Notes under the pieces: generated by a model
What the model was told of the DNA's origin: nothing
Database searches by the model: none
The model's input: the letters and a program-made list of their open reading frames with translations, nothing else
Shown here: in pieces, positions 1 through 8,509 of the stretch
How the letters are laid out: every line of letters begins with the position of its first letter
Position numbering within the stretch: position 1 is the stretch's first letter
Source: an uncultured Candidatus Nitrosopumilus sp.
GTDB taxonomy: Archaea > Thermoproteota > Nitrososphaeria > Nitrososphaerales > Nitrosopumilaceae
Reading direction: 5' to 3'
Assembly: GCA_951812645.1 (NCBI GenBank)
Contig: CATOSM010000001.1
Span: forward strand, 227,560 to 291,559
DNA: 64,000 bases
Program-made: the position numbers and the translations under genes

Positions 1-35
1 CTTTAACATAAATTTAGCAATAAATTAGAAATTGT

Positions 36-1136
36 ATGGTTTCAGGATGTGCAACTGCTGGAGGAACTCAAAAATTTGCTCAAAATTCAGGCGTCAATCA
101 AGAAAATTTCAAAAAATTTGAGAATCTTTTTCTTTCAAATGTTGGCATGGGCACTTATCTTGGTGATGCTGATGCCCGAACCGACGAACTTGTGACAAAT
201 GCTGTAAAACAAACTATTCAATCAGGGATTAACGTCATTGATACTGCAATAAATTACAGAGCACAAAAAGCAGAACGATCTGTTGGTAAAGCAATTTCAG
301 AATTAATTCAAGATAACATTATTTCTAGAGATCAAATTTTTATCAGTTCAAAAAATGGTTATGTTACAAATGATGCTGATATAAAACTAGATTTTTGGGC
401 ATATGTTAAAAAAGAATATTCTCAAAAAGGTGTCATCAAGGAAGGTGATGTTACATCTGGCTATCATTGCATGACCCCTACTTATCTTTCTGATCAATTA
501 GATCGAAGTTTAAAAAATTTAGATATTGATTGTCTTGATTTGATGTATCTCCACAATGCTGTTGAAGGACAAATAAAAGATGTCCCAAAAGAAAGATTTC
601 TAGAAAATTTGGCATCTGTTTTTGAATTATACGAGCAAAAACGTCGTGAAGGAAAAATTAAATTTTATGGAATGGCTACTTGGGAGTGTTTCAGAGTTAC
701 ATCTGACAATCTTCAATATCTTTCTCTTGAAGATGTAGTTGCTATGGCAAAAAAACTTGGCGGTGAAAATCATGGATTTCGTTTTATTCAACTGCCATAC
801 AACATGAATTATGATCAAGCATTACTTGCAAAAAATCAATCAGTTAATTCAAGGCAAGTTTCAATTTTAGAATCTGCAGCAACATTGGGAATTGGAGTTT
901 TTACCAGCGTACCATTTATGCAAGGTAGATTGTTGCAACCGGGTATAATGCCTGAATTTGGGGATTTGAAACCTTCTTTGCGTGCCTTACAGTTCATACG
1001 TTCATCTCCTGGAATTTTGTCTCCGTTAGTTGGTCAGAAATCTTCAAAACATGTATCTGAAAATACTGAAATTATGAATGTGCCTCCAATACCCGAAAAT
1101 GAATTTTTAGAGTTGGTCAAAAAATTAACTTCATGA
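36..1136 (+). CDS. Aldo/keto reductase family oxidoreductase
   Basis: A 366-residue protein of the aldo/keto reductase family, which reduces or oxidises carbonyl substrates with NAD(P)H in the cytosol. The family catalytic residues are visible: Asp and Tyr in VIDTAINYR (about residues 70-78), Lys in FISSKNGY and His in LMYLHNAVEG. The N-terminal 40 residues precede the usual first strand (VGMGTYLG), so the ATG at 36 could be slightly upstream of the true start. The substrate cannot be read from sequence. It is a single gene ahead of a small unknown gene on the same strand. Confidence 0.85.
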   Translation: MVSGCATAGGTQKFAQNSGVNQENFKKFENLFLSNVGMGTYLGDADARTDELVTNAVKQTIQSGINVIDTAINYRAQKAERSVGKAISELIQDNIISRDQIFISSKNGYVTNDADIKLDFWAYVKKEYSQKGVIKEGDVTSGYHCMTPTYLSDQLDRSLKNLDIDCLDLMYLHNAVEGQIKDVPKERFLENLASVFELYEQKRREGKIKFYGMATWECFRVTSDNLQYLSLEDVVAMAKKLGGENHGFRFIQLPYNMNYDQALLAKNQSVNSRQVSILESAATLGIGVFTSVPFMQGRLLQPGIMPEFGDLKPSLRALQFIRSSPGILSPLVGQKSSKHVSENTEIMNVPPIPENEFLELVKKLTS

Positions 1137-1204
1137 TTTTTAATTTCTAGCCTCAAAAAATTATAGAAAGATAATAAGCAGGTGCTATTTAGAATCATAG
1201 TAAT

Positions 1205-1570
1205 TTGTCTGCCAAAATTTATGATTATTCAAAAATCTGTGATTCCATATTTGACATTGACCCTAAAATCAGATTTGCTGGTGTAATTAATGAACGGGGA
1301 CGTTTGGTTGCAGGCGGAATGAAAAAAGACGTTGAACCTTTAGAAAACGAAAAAGATGATGAGATGATTTTCATGGAACTTGCATTGCGTGTTAAAATGC
1401 GAAAAGAATTTGATAAACAACTTGGGCCTGTAAATTTTGCTATGGCTTCACGTGAACGTGCATTAGCAATCAGTGTAATAATCAATGATGATATTTTGTA
1501 TGTTGTATCTGAACCTGACACTGATTATGGTGTATTGCCCAAGAAAATTATTGATATTGTTAGCTCTTAA
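1205..1570 (+). CDS. Small conserved thaumarchaeal protein (DUF6659-like)
   Basis: 121 residues, starting with TTG. The sequence has no membrane segment or signal peptide. It resembles the short roadblock/profilin-sized thaumarchaeal family annotated as DUF6659: FAGVINERGRLVAGGM near the start and AISVIINDDILYVVSEPD near the end look like two strands of an alpha/beta sensor fold. The family name is from memory. No function is known, and the neighbours do not help. Confidence 0.6.
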   Translation: MSAKIYDYSKICDSIFDIDPKIRFAGVINERGRLVAGGMKKDVEPLENEKDDEMIFMELALRVKMRKEFDKQLGPVNFAMASRERALAISVIINDDILYVVSEPDTDYGVLPKKIIDIVSS

Positions 1571-1635
1571 ATGAGCCGTTTTTAACTTTGGGACATTATG
1601 ATCTTCTTAATTAATGATGACTCTCATATTTCTTT

Positions 1636-1827
1636 ATGATTGCCGAGACTTTTGATTCTGACTTTGTTGCATTTTATGAATTGGCTGGAGAAATTCAAAC
1701 AATTGCCAGATATGCCTTTGATGATAATCTTGAAAAATTACCTTCTTCTGATATTGAGCATATTTTGAAATTTTCATCTGGTGCTTCTCAACGAGTAAGT
1801 CCACAAATCCTTGAATTGTCTGTATGA
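1636..1827 (+). CDS. Hypothetical 63-residue protein
   Basis: Opens with ATG at 1636 and ends in a TGA that overlaps the ATG of the following reading frame at 1824 (ATGA), an arrangement typical of translational coupling. The product is acidic and predicted helical, with no recognised motif. Composition and coupling support a real gene. Confidence 0.4.
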   Translation: MIAETFDSDFVAFYELAGEIQTIARYAFDDNLEKLPSSDIEHILKFSSGASQRVSPQILELSV

Positions 1828-2077
1828 CTTTATGTGATCCTGATCATATTCCAGATACAAAACACAATACAAGTCAAATACATTGACTCTGCAAAATCTT
1901 GAATGGTCTGTATGCGAAGATTGCTTTGGCAATCCTAAATTTTTTGATGCCTCTGAAGAAATTGACTCGATAATTTCTCTAAAAACTTCTGAGAGTACTG
2001 GTCTGGAAATTAACCATCTGTCTATCATAACATCAGCAGTTACAAAAAAACTCAAAAATGTTCTTTTGGTTAGTTGA
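1824..2077 (+). pseudogene. Frame-broken small cysteine protein
   Basis: From ATG 1824 the frame reads MTLCDPDHIPDTKHNTSQ and then stops. The next frame continues without a natural start, with sense-like sequence including WSVCEDCFGNPKFFDA, to the stop at 2077. Adding one A to the AAA at 1876-1878 joins the halves into an 84-residue protein with a Cys and a CxxC-like pair (VCEDC). It is either a recent pseudogene or a sequence error. It directly follows and overlaps the 63-residue gene. Confidence 0.45.
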
Positions 2078-2129
2078 TTTTGTATTTTATTAGATGAAGC
2101 TATAAATTGAAATTACTAGTGGACAATCT

Positions 2130-2276
2130 GTGCCGGTAGATCCTGTATGCGGAATAGAGTTGGATGAAGATTTAGCATTAATCCATGATCATGATGGTAA
2201 AAATGTCTATTTTTGCTGTTCAGGATGCAGACGTATTTTTCTCAAAAAGCCACGTAAATATAAAAACAATATCTAA
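2130..2276 (+). CDS. YHS-domain metal-binding microprotein
   Basis: 48 residues from GTG: VDPVCGIELDE, then VYFCCSGCRRIF and a Lys-rich tail. This is the YHS/TRASH pattern (DPVCGM ... FCS..C..F) found alone or fused to copper ATPases and oxygenases, where the cysteines bind metal. The frame is open upstream to 2106 but has no ATG, so the start is uncertain. Its 3' end overlaps the end of the convergent asparagine-synthase-like gene by 4 bp. Confidence 0.65.
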   Translation: MPVDPVCGIELDEDLALIHDHDGKNVYFCCSGCRRIFLKKPRKYKNNI

Positions 2277-3217
2277 ATCGGAAATGTTCCGCACATTCTA
2301 CAAAAATTTGATTCACCCACATGGTGTCTACAATATGGACATACTTCGTTTGATTTAGAATCTACTGGGCTTCCAAAGAATTTCTTGAAAATCTCATAAT
2401 AGTACATTGATTCTCTACTTCTAATTACAACACTGTCTGTTTTTTCTACCGTTAGTTTTTTCTCAACAAATGTCTCTTCACCTACTATTGAGTCAAATAG
2501 ATTGGTTAGCCCTGCAGTTCCAGAGCCATCTTGCATGGGGGATTTGTCTCGCCATGCAATTTGTTGTGGTATGTTTTTCTCAAATGTTTTACGTAAAACC
2601 CATTTTCCATATCTTTTTTCATTTTCTTCTTTAACTTTGAGATTTACAGGTATTTTTTCTGCTAATTCTATCATTTTTTTGCTAAGATATGGGGATTCAA
2701 TTGTAACTCCTAGCACATTTCCAATTTTCTGCGTTGGAAAATGCATGACTGAAGATATTCTTCTCGTTTCTTTTTCTAATTCCTCTTCTGATTTGTTGAT
2801 GAGAAAACTGTATCCTGCAAACAATTCGTCAGCTCCATCTCCTGTAATGATCGATTTTTCTCCATTATCCTTTGCCCATTTCACTGCTAAATACATTACA
2901 ACGTTATTGCGAATTTCAATATCGTTAAAATTTTTCAAAATTTTAATGGTTTCTTCTATTGCTTCAAGAATTTGCTCTGTTTTAACATTGTAAATTGTTA
3001 ATGGCAGTCCCATTTCTTTAGAAATCATCTGACAATATGTTAGATCTGTTGAGACAAAGTCTTCTGCAATTATTGTAACTGTCTTTGGTTTTCTAGATTT
3101 TAAAAAATACGAAATAATCGAGCTGTCTAATCCTCCAGATAGTGAAATTAAATTTGCTTTGGAATCCTCGCATGATTCTTTTAAGATATTGTATAAGTTA
3201 CGAGAAAATTCTTCCAA
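2273..3217 (-). CDS. Asparagine synthase C-domain protein with zinc ribbon, no glutaminase domain
   Basis: 314 residues from TTG, with an AT-rich box A about 26 bp upstream. The ATP-pyrophosphatase loop SGGLDSS is at residues 27-33 and the second family motif GDGADELFAGY at 126-136, both as in AsnB. The N-terminal class II glutamine amidotransferase domain (about 200 residues) is absent. The C-terminus carries CPYCRHH ... FCRMCG, a four-Cys zinc ribbon. It may therefore use free ammonia or a carrier-bound substrate. The actual product amide is inferred, not shown. Confidence 0.75.
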   Translation of the reverse strand: MEEFSRNLYNILKESCEDSKANLISLSGGLDSSIISYFLKSRKPKTVTIIAEDFVSTDLTYCQMISKEMGLPLTIYNVKTEQILEAIEETIKILKNFNDIEIRNNVVMYLAVKWAKDNGEKSIITGDGADELFAGYSFLINKSEEELEKETRRISSVMHFPTQKIGNVLGVTIESPYLSKKMIELAEKIPVNLKVKEENEKRYGKWVLRKTFEKNIPQQIAWRDKSPMQDGSGTAGLTNLFDSIVGEETFVEKKLTVEKTDSVVIRSRESMYYYEIFKKFFGSPVDSKSNEVCPYCRHHVGESNFCRMCGTFPI

Positions 3218-3327
3218 CAGTTATGATGTTATTTTGAAATTAAAATAGATATGCCTGTTGAGGCTGAACCAATTCTCTGTATCCGTTATTGCAAACTTTA
3301 AATCCTTTATCGAATTCTTGAGATGTA

Positions 3328-3744
3328 ATGTTACTTCCTGCTGAAATTGAATCTAAGACATTGATCCCTGCATTAAGAGCCATTCTTGCTAAAAAATTGG
3401 CAGAAGATCATGGAGTCCGAGAAGATGAGATTTCAAAAATGTTGGGAGTAACTCAAGCTGCAATCAGTAATTACATCCGTGGTACTAGAGGTGATCCTTC
3501 TTTGATTGCCAAATTATTAGCTGAAGAACAAGTTGCAATAATGATTAATGAGTTGTGCGATAATCTCTCTTCTGATATGGCATACACTCCATCTAGTCTT
3601 TCTAAATTCATTGGATTGTGTAATTACATCAAATCCAGTTTGTTAATTTGTGAAATCCACCACAATTTAGAATCCAACATTGATGACCAGGTATGCAAAG
3701 AATGCGAAAACATGCTTCTAAAAGGACCTGGAAGCGTTTACTAA
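3328..3744 (+). CDS. XRE-type helix-turn-helix transcriptional regulator
   Basis: 138 residues. Residues 20-60 form a HTH (EDEISKMLGVTQAAISNYIRG), as in archaeal COG2522-type regulators. The C-terminal half ends with a CKECENML motif that could bind metal. Box A (TTTAAAT at about 3296-3302) lies about 29 bp before the ATG, so the mRNA is nearly leaderless. The stop overlaps the convergent Alba gene by 4 bp. The regulated genes are unknown. Confidence 0.75.
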   Translation: MLLPAEIESKTLIPALRAILAKKLAEDHGVREDEISKMLGVTQAAISNYIRGTRGDPSLIAKLLAEEQVAIMINELCDNLSSDMAYTPSSLSKFIGLCNYIKSSLLICEIHHNLESNIDDQVCKECENMLLKGPGSVY

Positions 3745-4064
3745 TTTTTAGTTAAAATAATTTCAATTGTTGATGTCATACTGCCAATTCCTGCTGCATC
3801 TACTGTATCTAGATTAATTTTTTGAATTTGAGAATTTCCTTTTAGCATCTTTTCTGTAATGATATTTGCAACTGCAACAGCATTGGGAATTGAATTTCCT
3901 CGTGATTTTAAAACCACTTTGTTTCTTTTTCCTAAAATTGTTAATACGTCCAGTGCGGCCTGCATAACTGGATAATTTCCAATATCCATGATGGCCTCAT
4001 CAGACGTTTTGGTCTGCTCTTGACCGTGCAGTTCATTTATCTCCTCCATGAGCATATTCAACAT
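3741..4064 (-). CDS. albA: Chromatin protein Alba
   Basis: 107 residues. The Alba core is clear: NYPVMQAALDVLTIL, then the nucleic-acid-binding KSRGNSIPNAVAVANII with the conserved Lys/Arg, and a final strand IEIILTKN. Alba binds DNA and RNA as a dimer and packages archaeal chromatin. A roughly 25-residue acidic extension precedes the core, and the true start could be an internal Met at residue 6 or 26. Confidence 0.85.
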   Translation of the reverse strand: MLNMLMEEINELHGQEQTKTSDEAIMDIGNYPVMQAALDVLTILGKRNKVVLKSRGNSIPNAVAVANIITEKMLKGNSQIQKINLDTVDAAGIGSMTSTIEIILTKN

Positions 4065-4105
4065 TTAGAAATTTTATGTTCTTTTAAGTTTTATCGACCA
4101 TTGAT

Positions 4106-4597
4106 TCACTTTTCAAAGTAATCAATTGGGATATTTTGATAATCGCCATTTGGCAATACTCTTCTGATTGTAATTGGAATTACTCTTTGATCTAATTCTT
4201 CCATTGAAATATCTAATGAAATTCTAGCTGTTTTTGGAATTGGAATGAATGGAGGTGCTCCTAACGATAATTGCAATGCTCTTGCACCCATAATTCTTGC
4301 TTTTTCAAATCTTGTTAGTGTTGGCGGTCCGATAGTGATTTTATTTTTCTCACAAGGAATTTCTGCTGCCTCATGTTCCTCAATTCTTTCAACTACTTCC
4401 CTTTCTTCAATCTCTTTGATTCTTTTTTCAAGATTATCTTGTTCTTTGTCAGTTAGTGGTTCGACAAGATCTTTTCTGTCTATTAATTTTCGATATGTAT
4501 CTAATGCTCTGTTTAATCCTGCGTTCTCCTCAACTTCTGATTCTAATTCTTCTGGTTGTGGTGTTTCCACCAATTCAGTTTCATGGACATCAGACAA
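4106..4597 (-). CDS. rpoK: DNA-directed RNA polymerase subunit K (Rpb6/omega homologue)
   Basis: The C-terminal 80 residues hold the Rpb6/RpoK signature, TIGPPTLTRFEKARIMGARA, followed by LQLSLGAPPFI. It helps assemble and stabilise RNA polymerase. A long acidic, Glu-rich N-terminal part makes it bigger than the roughly 60-90 residues of many archaeal RpoK. I place the start at TTG 4597 because it lies about 27 bp from the palindromic box A at 4620-4627. An ATG at 4636 and a longer frame to 4759 are alternatives, but the latter overlaps the divergent gene. Confidence 0.85.
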   Translation of the reverse strand: MSDVHETELVETPQPEELESEVEENAGLNRALDTYRKLIDRKDLVEPLTDKEQDNLEKRIKEIEEREVVERIEEHEAAEIPCEKNKITIGPPTLTRFEKARIMGARALQLSLGAPPFIPIPKTARISLDISMEELDQRVIPITIRRVLPNGDYQNIPIDYFEK

Positions 4598-4619
4598 GTA
4601 AGAAAATTTTCTTAAAACC

Positions 4620-4627
4620 TTATATAA
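4620..4627. promoter_or_regulatory. Palindromic box A shared by two divergent genes
   Basis: TTATATAA is a perfect 8-bp palindrome whose centre is 26.5 bp from TTG 4650 (plus strand) and 26.5 bp from TTG 4597 (minus strand). Both are in-frame candidate starts of the divergent cyclophilin-like gene and rpoK. A TATA-binding protein on this single site could direct leaderless transcription both ways. Confidence 0.5.
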
Positions 4628-4640
4628 TCTAATCATTTTA

Positions 4641-5036
4641 ATGTACGAATTGGGCACATCATCAGTCTCCAGAAAACAACTACTTTTAGAAATCCGTGGA
4701 AGAGCAAAAATTTCATGTGATCTAAAACGACACTTGTCTCCTAGGACAGTTGGAACCATAATGAGGTCATTGCCCTTAGAGGGACATGCTCATTCACTTG
4801 GAAAGAGTATTTTGTATTTTGAGTCAAGTGTGGATTCTGGAATTGAAAGATCACGAACTGAATTCAAAAAAGGGGATGTTGCCTTTTTGCCTTCGACTGG
4901 AAGTATGTGTTTTTTTCTTAACGATGCAGTATTTGCAAAAGCTATGACTCCTATAGGAAAATTAACTGAAAATATTGATGCATTAAAGGATGTTAAATCT
5001 GGCGATGTTCTTTGTATCTATGAAGAAACTGCTTGA
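4641..5036 (+). CDS. Cyclophilin-like fold protein (COG2164 type)
   Basis: 131 residues. The pattern LLEIRGRAKISCDLKRHLSP, then MRSLPLEGHAHSLGKSILYF and KKGDVAFLPSTGSMCFF fits the small cyclophilin-like family of unknown function (PF04126). The ATG is at 4641, but a TTG three codons later (4650) sits at the ideal distance from box A. The 3' end overlaps the convergent rps25e gene by 19 bp. Enzymatic isomerase activity is not implied. Confidence 0.65.
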   Translation: MYELGTSSVSRKQLLLEIRGRAKISCDLKRHLSPRTVGTIMRSLPLEGHAHSLGKSILYFESSVDSGIERSRTEFKKGDVAFLPSTGSMCFFLNDAVFAKAMTPIGKLTENIDALKDVKSGDVLCIYEETA

Positions 5037-5320
5037 TACAAATGATGGCCTGAATATCCGCCAACTCTTTTCACAATTCCTTTACTTGTAGATTCTTTTA
5101 GAAATGCATTTGCTGCAGAAATTTTAACTCCTGCCTGCCTTGCAAGATCTTGAACTGTGACAACTTTGGAATTTTGAATAATTTTTAGTCCTTGTTGCTC
5201 ATTAACCTTGACTGTAATTTCTGCTTTCTTTGGTCCTCCTTCACCTTTGTCTTTCTTTTTCTTTGTGTCTTTGTAACCTGCTGATTTGTCTTTGTTTGTT
5301 GGTTTTTTTGCTCCAGCCAT
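5018..5320 (-). CDS. rps25e: 30S ribosomal protein S25e
   Basis: 100 residues. A Lys-rich disordered N-terminus (KKKKDKGEGGPKK) is followed by the winged-helix S25 core: KVVTVQDLARQAGVKISAAN, then GIVKRVGGYSGHHLYQ. It is an archaeal/eukaryotic small-subunit protein with no bacterial counterpart. Length and layout match the family. Confidence 0.93.
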   Translation of the reverse strand: MAGAKKPTNKDKSAGYKDTKKKKDKGEGGPKKAEITVKVNEQQGLKIIQNSKVVTVQDLARQAGVKISAANAFLKESTSKGIVKRVGGYSGHHLYQAVSS

Positions 5321-5437
5321 AATTCATGAAAAAAATATTCCTCTTATAAACGATGAACACTCTACTTAGAATTTTAACGATGTCGTTTAACACAAAATCA
5401 TTTTCAAGTATAAATAACATCTTGATTACTGTTCTAT

Positions 5438-5650
5438 ATGGGAATAGTGTCAAAAGGCGCAAAATGTAATGTTGAAGGCTGTGATCAGGATGGTGCTCGT
5501 TCTCTTAACACAAGCAAAGTTGAAAATGCAGGTCTTCGTGTAAATTCTACTGGAAAAAAGACTGTTCTTTGTAAAGAGCACTATAAAGAATACAAGAAAG
5601 AATCCAAAGATGATCGTGATCTAGAGCGTGCTAGATTTGACAAGTTTTAG
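5438..5650 (+). CDS. Conserved small zinc-binding protein
   Basis: 70 residues, basic. Two metal-ligand pairs are visible: CNVEGC near the N-terminus and LCKEHYKEYKK in the second half, giving Cx4C ... CxxH. The highly charged tail suggests an RNA- or protein-binding role, which is an inference. The 3' end overlaps the convergent deoxyhypusine synthase gene by 4 bp. Confidence 0.65.
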   Translation: MGIVSKGAKCNVEGCDQDGARSLNTSKVENAGLRVNSTGKKTVLCKEHYKEYKKESKDDRDLERARFDKF

Positions 5651-6714
5651 GTTTCTGGATTTTTGAAATAATCATCACTAAGTTTTTTGTACAAACCATC
5701 TAATTTTTTGTAAAGTCTTTTTGGCTCTCTCTTTTTTTGGTTACTAAGTACATACAAAACAAGAATTGGAAATGCTATTGTTGCATCTGCATAGACTGTG
5801 ACCATGCCGTTATGTGCATCTTGTACTTTGCCCCAACTCTTGCCTTCTTGTAGTGTTGCGCCTGATAATCCTCCTGTGTCTGGCCGTGCATCTGTAATCT
5901 GAATAATGTAATCTTGTCCTCCGTCTGATCTTTTCAAAATTTGATCTAATAATGGACCTGTTTGCTGAGCTGTGTTTTTTGGCACCCCTCCACCCAGTTC
6001 CAAAATCCCTGATTTTTCAGACCCATAGAGAATTGCAGCTTGCTCTATGATTTCTCTTACAAAATCCAGATTGTATGTTTTATCTTGCAGTCTGTGAACT
6101 GCCAAATTTAATGCCAATGAAGAATCTTTTATTGCTGAAATGTATACTGGTACATCGTACTCATACGCTGATGTGATAAAACTTCTTTCAGGGTGTTTTG
6201 CTTTTTCCTTACTTAACTTTCCCATCAAATTACAAAACTCTGCAGTTGTGAATGGTTTATCTAAAAATTCATTTTCAAACATATTTTGAACTATTTGATC
6301 CTGTTCTTCTAATGTCTCACTGAATTTAATATAGACATCTCTAATTCTGACAATCTCGTTTTCGTATAATTTCATATCATCAACATCAAAGCTTCCTTGT
6401 TTTACTGGCAGGCCCCATGCAAAATGATCTTCGTGATACACATTTGCGCCTGTTGTAACAATCCAGTCTACAAACCCTCTTTCAATCAAAGTCTTGATAA
6501 TTCCTCCAAATCCGACTGGTGTCATAGCTCCTGAAACTGTCAGGCAAATTGTTGCATCTTCTTCTATCATTTGTGCATACAGTTTTGCTGCTTCACCTAG
6601 CTGTCGTCCATTATATCCTGAACTTGCAAACACATTCACAAGATCCTCTATTGTCATTTTTGGATCTAATTCTATGTGAGGAATGTCTTTACCGCGAAAT
6701 TCATGATGATCCAT
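5647..6714 (-). CDS. dys: Deoxyhypusine synthase
   Basis: 355 residues, the usual length. It transfers the aminobutyl group of spermidine to a lysine of aIF5A in an NAD-dependent reaction. Family signatures are LTVSGAMTPVGFGGIIKTLI near residue 60, TGANVYHEDHF, LELGGGVPKN, and the C-terminal EGKSWGKVQ containing the lysine that forms the enzyme intermediate. Related homospermidine synthases share the fold, but the intact GKSWGK region favours deoxyhypusine synthase. A polyamine-related enzyme lies downstream at 11860. Confidence 0.88.
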   Translation of the reverse strand: MDHHEFRGKDIPHIELDPKMTIEDLVNVFASSGYNGRQLGEAAKLYAQMIEEDATICLTVSGAMTPVGFGGIIKTLIERGFVDWIVTTGANVYHEDHFAWGLPVKQGSFDVDDMKLYENEIVRIRDVYIKFSETLEEQDQIVQNMFENEFLDKPFTTAEFCNLMGKLSKEKAKHPERSFITSAYEYDVPVYISAIKDSSLALNLAVHRLQDKTYNLDFVREIIEQAAILYGSEKSGILELGGGVPKNTAQQTGPLLDQILKRSDGGQDYIIQITDARPDTGGLSGATLQEGKSWGKVQDAHNGMVTVYADATIAFPILVLYVLSNQKKREPKRLYKKLDGLYKKLSDDYFKNPET

Positions 6715-6788
6715 ATTTGAAAAACTAATTTTTTAGTACATAATATTATCTAATCCTTTTAAATGTGTTAAAATCTACAGTGTATAAT

Positions 6789-8060
6789 ATGGCGTTTAAG
6801 AATTATCTTTTCAAAAATTTATGGCTTCAGGTCGTAATCTCTTTAATTGTGGGTCTTGGAGTTGGCTTGATTTTAGGTGATGATGTGGGTATTGGATTAG
6901 ATGATGATGCACTAGATTCCATGTCTACATATCTCAAAATCCCTGCCAACATATTTTTGAGTGTAATTATGATGATTATAGTCCCATTAATTTTTGCATC
7001 CATTGTTGTGGCAATCACTAATTTGGGAGGAGACAAAAGCATCAAAACTTTAGGATTGGGAATTGGCATCTATTTTGTAATTTCTACAACAATTGCAATT
7101 CTCATTGCTATTTCCCTTGCATCAATTATTGCTCCTGGAAGTATTTTGGATCTTACTGCTCTGCAGGAAACACATGATCTCTCTGAAGATGAATTGAAAT
7201 CTACAGATGGTTTTTCAATAGATGATGTTCCAAGTGCCATCTCAAACATCATTCCAAGGAATCCTATCGTTTCATATCTTGAAGGACAAATGTTTAGCAT
7301 TTTGATTATGGCTGTAATTGTAGGTCTGTCAATGGCTGCCCTTCCAAAAGAATCAGTTAAGCCGCTACTTGATTTACTTGAATCTGTTCAACGAATTACG
7401 TTATACATACTACTCATGGCTATGAAGATTGTACCGTTTGCAGTTTTTGGAATGATTGTTGCAATGGTTGCAAAAATTGGAGTGGAAACAATGGGTGGAC
7501 TGGGAGCGTACATGGGTACTGTGATTCTTGGTCTTGGAGCTATGTTGTTAGTTTATGCAATGATTATCAAATTTGTGGCAAAAAGACCTCTATCCTCCAC
7601 ATTTTCAAAATTCCGTAACCCTCAAACTTTGGCGTTTTCCACTGCCAGCTCAATGGCTACAATGCCTATGACATTGAAGACTGCCGAAGAGGATCTAAAA
7701 ATCGATAAACGAATTTCAAAATTTGTAATTCCTTTAGGTACTACCGTCAATATGGATGGTACCGCTCTATATCAGGCCATTGCGGTTTTCTTTTTGGCTC
7801 AACTCTTTACAATTGAATTAAGCGTATTTTCCATATTGATAATCATCATGACTTCTCTTTTGGCTTCTATTGGAACCCCTGCTGTTCCAGGAGCTGGAGT
7901 TGTTGTATTGTCTACTATTCTGATTACTGTTGGCATTCCCCCCGTTGGAATCTTGTTGCTACTTTCTGTAGACCGAATTTTGGATATGATTAGAACTATG
8001 GTTAATATCACAGGTGATCTAACTGCAGCTTGTGTGTTTGATAAAATAGCACGAGATTAG
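6789..8060 (+). CDS. Sodium/dicarboxylate (glutamate) symporter, DAACS family
   Basis: About 423 residues with eight or more membrane segments. The transport core is clear: the serine-rich reentrant loop STASSMATMPMTL and the NMDGTALYQ motif that binds Na+ and substrate, then PAVPGAGVVVLSTIL. It imports acidic amino acids or C4-dicarboxylates. I chose ATG 6789 because box A (TTTAAAT, 6758-6764) lies 28 bp upstream; a GTG at 6765 is in frame but too close to it. The substrate is not determined. Confidence 0.88.
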   Translation: MAFKNYLFKNLWLQVVISLIVGLGVGLILGDDVGIGLDDDALDSMSTYLKIPANIFLSVIMMIIVPLIFASIVVAITNLGGDKSIKTLGLGIGIYFVISTTIAILIAISLASIIAPGSILDLTALQETHDLSEDELKSTDGFSIDDVPSAISNIIPRNPIVSYLEGQMFSILIMAVIVGLSMAALPKESVKPLLDLLESVQRITLYILLMAMKIVPFAVFGMIVAMVAKIGVETMGGLGAYMGTVILGLGAMLLVYAMIIKFVAKRPLSSTFSKFRNPQTLAFSTASSMATMPMTLKTAEEDLKIDKRISKFVIPLGTTVNMDGTALYQAIAVFFLAQLFTIELSVFSILIIIMTSLLASIGTPAVPGAGVVVLSTILITVGIPPVGILLLLSVDRILDMIRTMVNITGDLTAACVFDKIARD

Positions 8061-8063
8061 AAC

Positions 8064-8402
8064 ATGAATATTGTAGATTTACATGATCCTACACGAGTCG
8101 ATAAGCCCGCTGATGGTGTTGAGATTTTATTTTCTTCTGGAGGTTTCATTCAGGACGAATTCAAAATATCTAAAGTAGAATTGAGACTTTATTCAGAAAG
8201 AACTGATGAGAAATTGGGCACTTTTTCTTTAATCACCTCCTTTGTTGAAACCGATAAGGGATCTATAGAAATGATTTATGACGAAGGATTTCATGGTGAC
8301 AATCCCTTATCTCGAGCAACTGAATTTCTTACTTCTAATCTTGGGATTTCTGGATTGATTTTACGTTCAGTTATTGCATTGAGGGAAAAATCTAGTCAGT
8401 AA
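8064..8402 (+). CDS. Hypothetical 112-residue protein
   Basis: Starts 3 bp after the symporter stop, so it is probably cotranscribed with it. No transmembrane segment or recognised motif. The sequence alternates predicted strands (VEILFSSGGFIQDEF, KVELRLYSERTDEKLGTFSL) and ends in a helix. It could be a small soluble partner, but nothing in it shows a function. Confidence 0.55.
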   Translation: MNIVDLHDPTRVDKPADGVEILFSSGGFIQDEFKISKVELRLYSERTDEKLGTFSLITSFVETDKGSIEMIYDEGFHGDNPLSRATEFLTSNLGISGLILRSVIALREKSSQ

Positions 8403-8509
8403 TTATCTGACATTTATCCAAACTTATTATTTTTTTATTCTTGATACAGGGGATTGTCACTGATGATTCCTGCTTGTCCTTCAAGTATGGTTTTTAGACT
8501 TTTCATTTT

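Noticed and set aside
2502..2993. 163-residue frame opposite the asparagine-synthase gene, and similar antisense frames opposite trp, ilvD, rpoK and IS genes
   Set aside because: They are complements of well-supported genes, with no motifs of their own.
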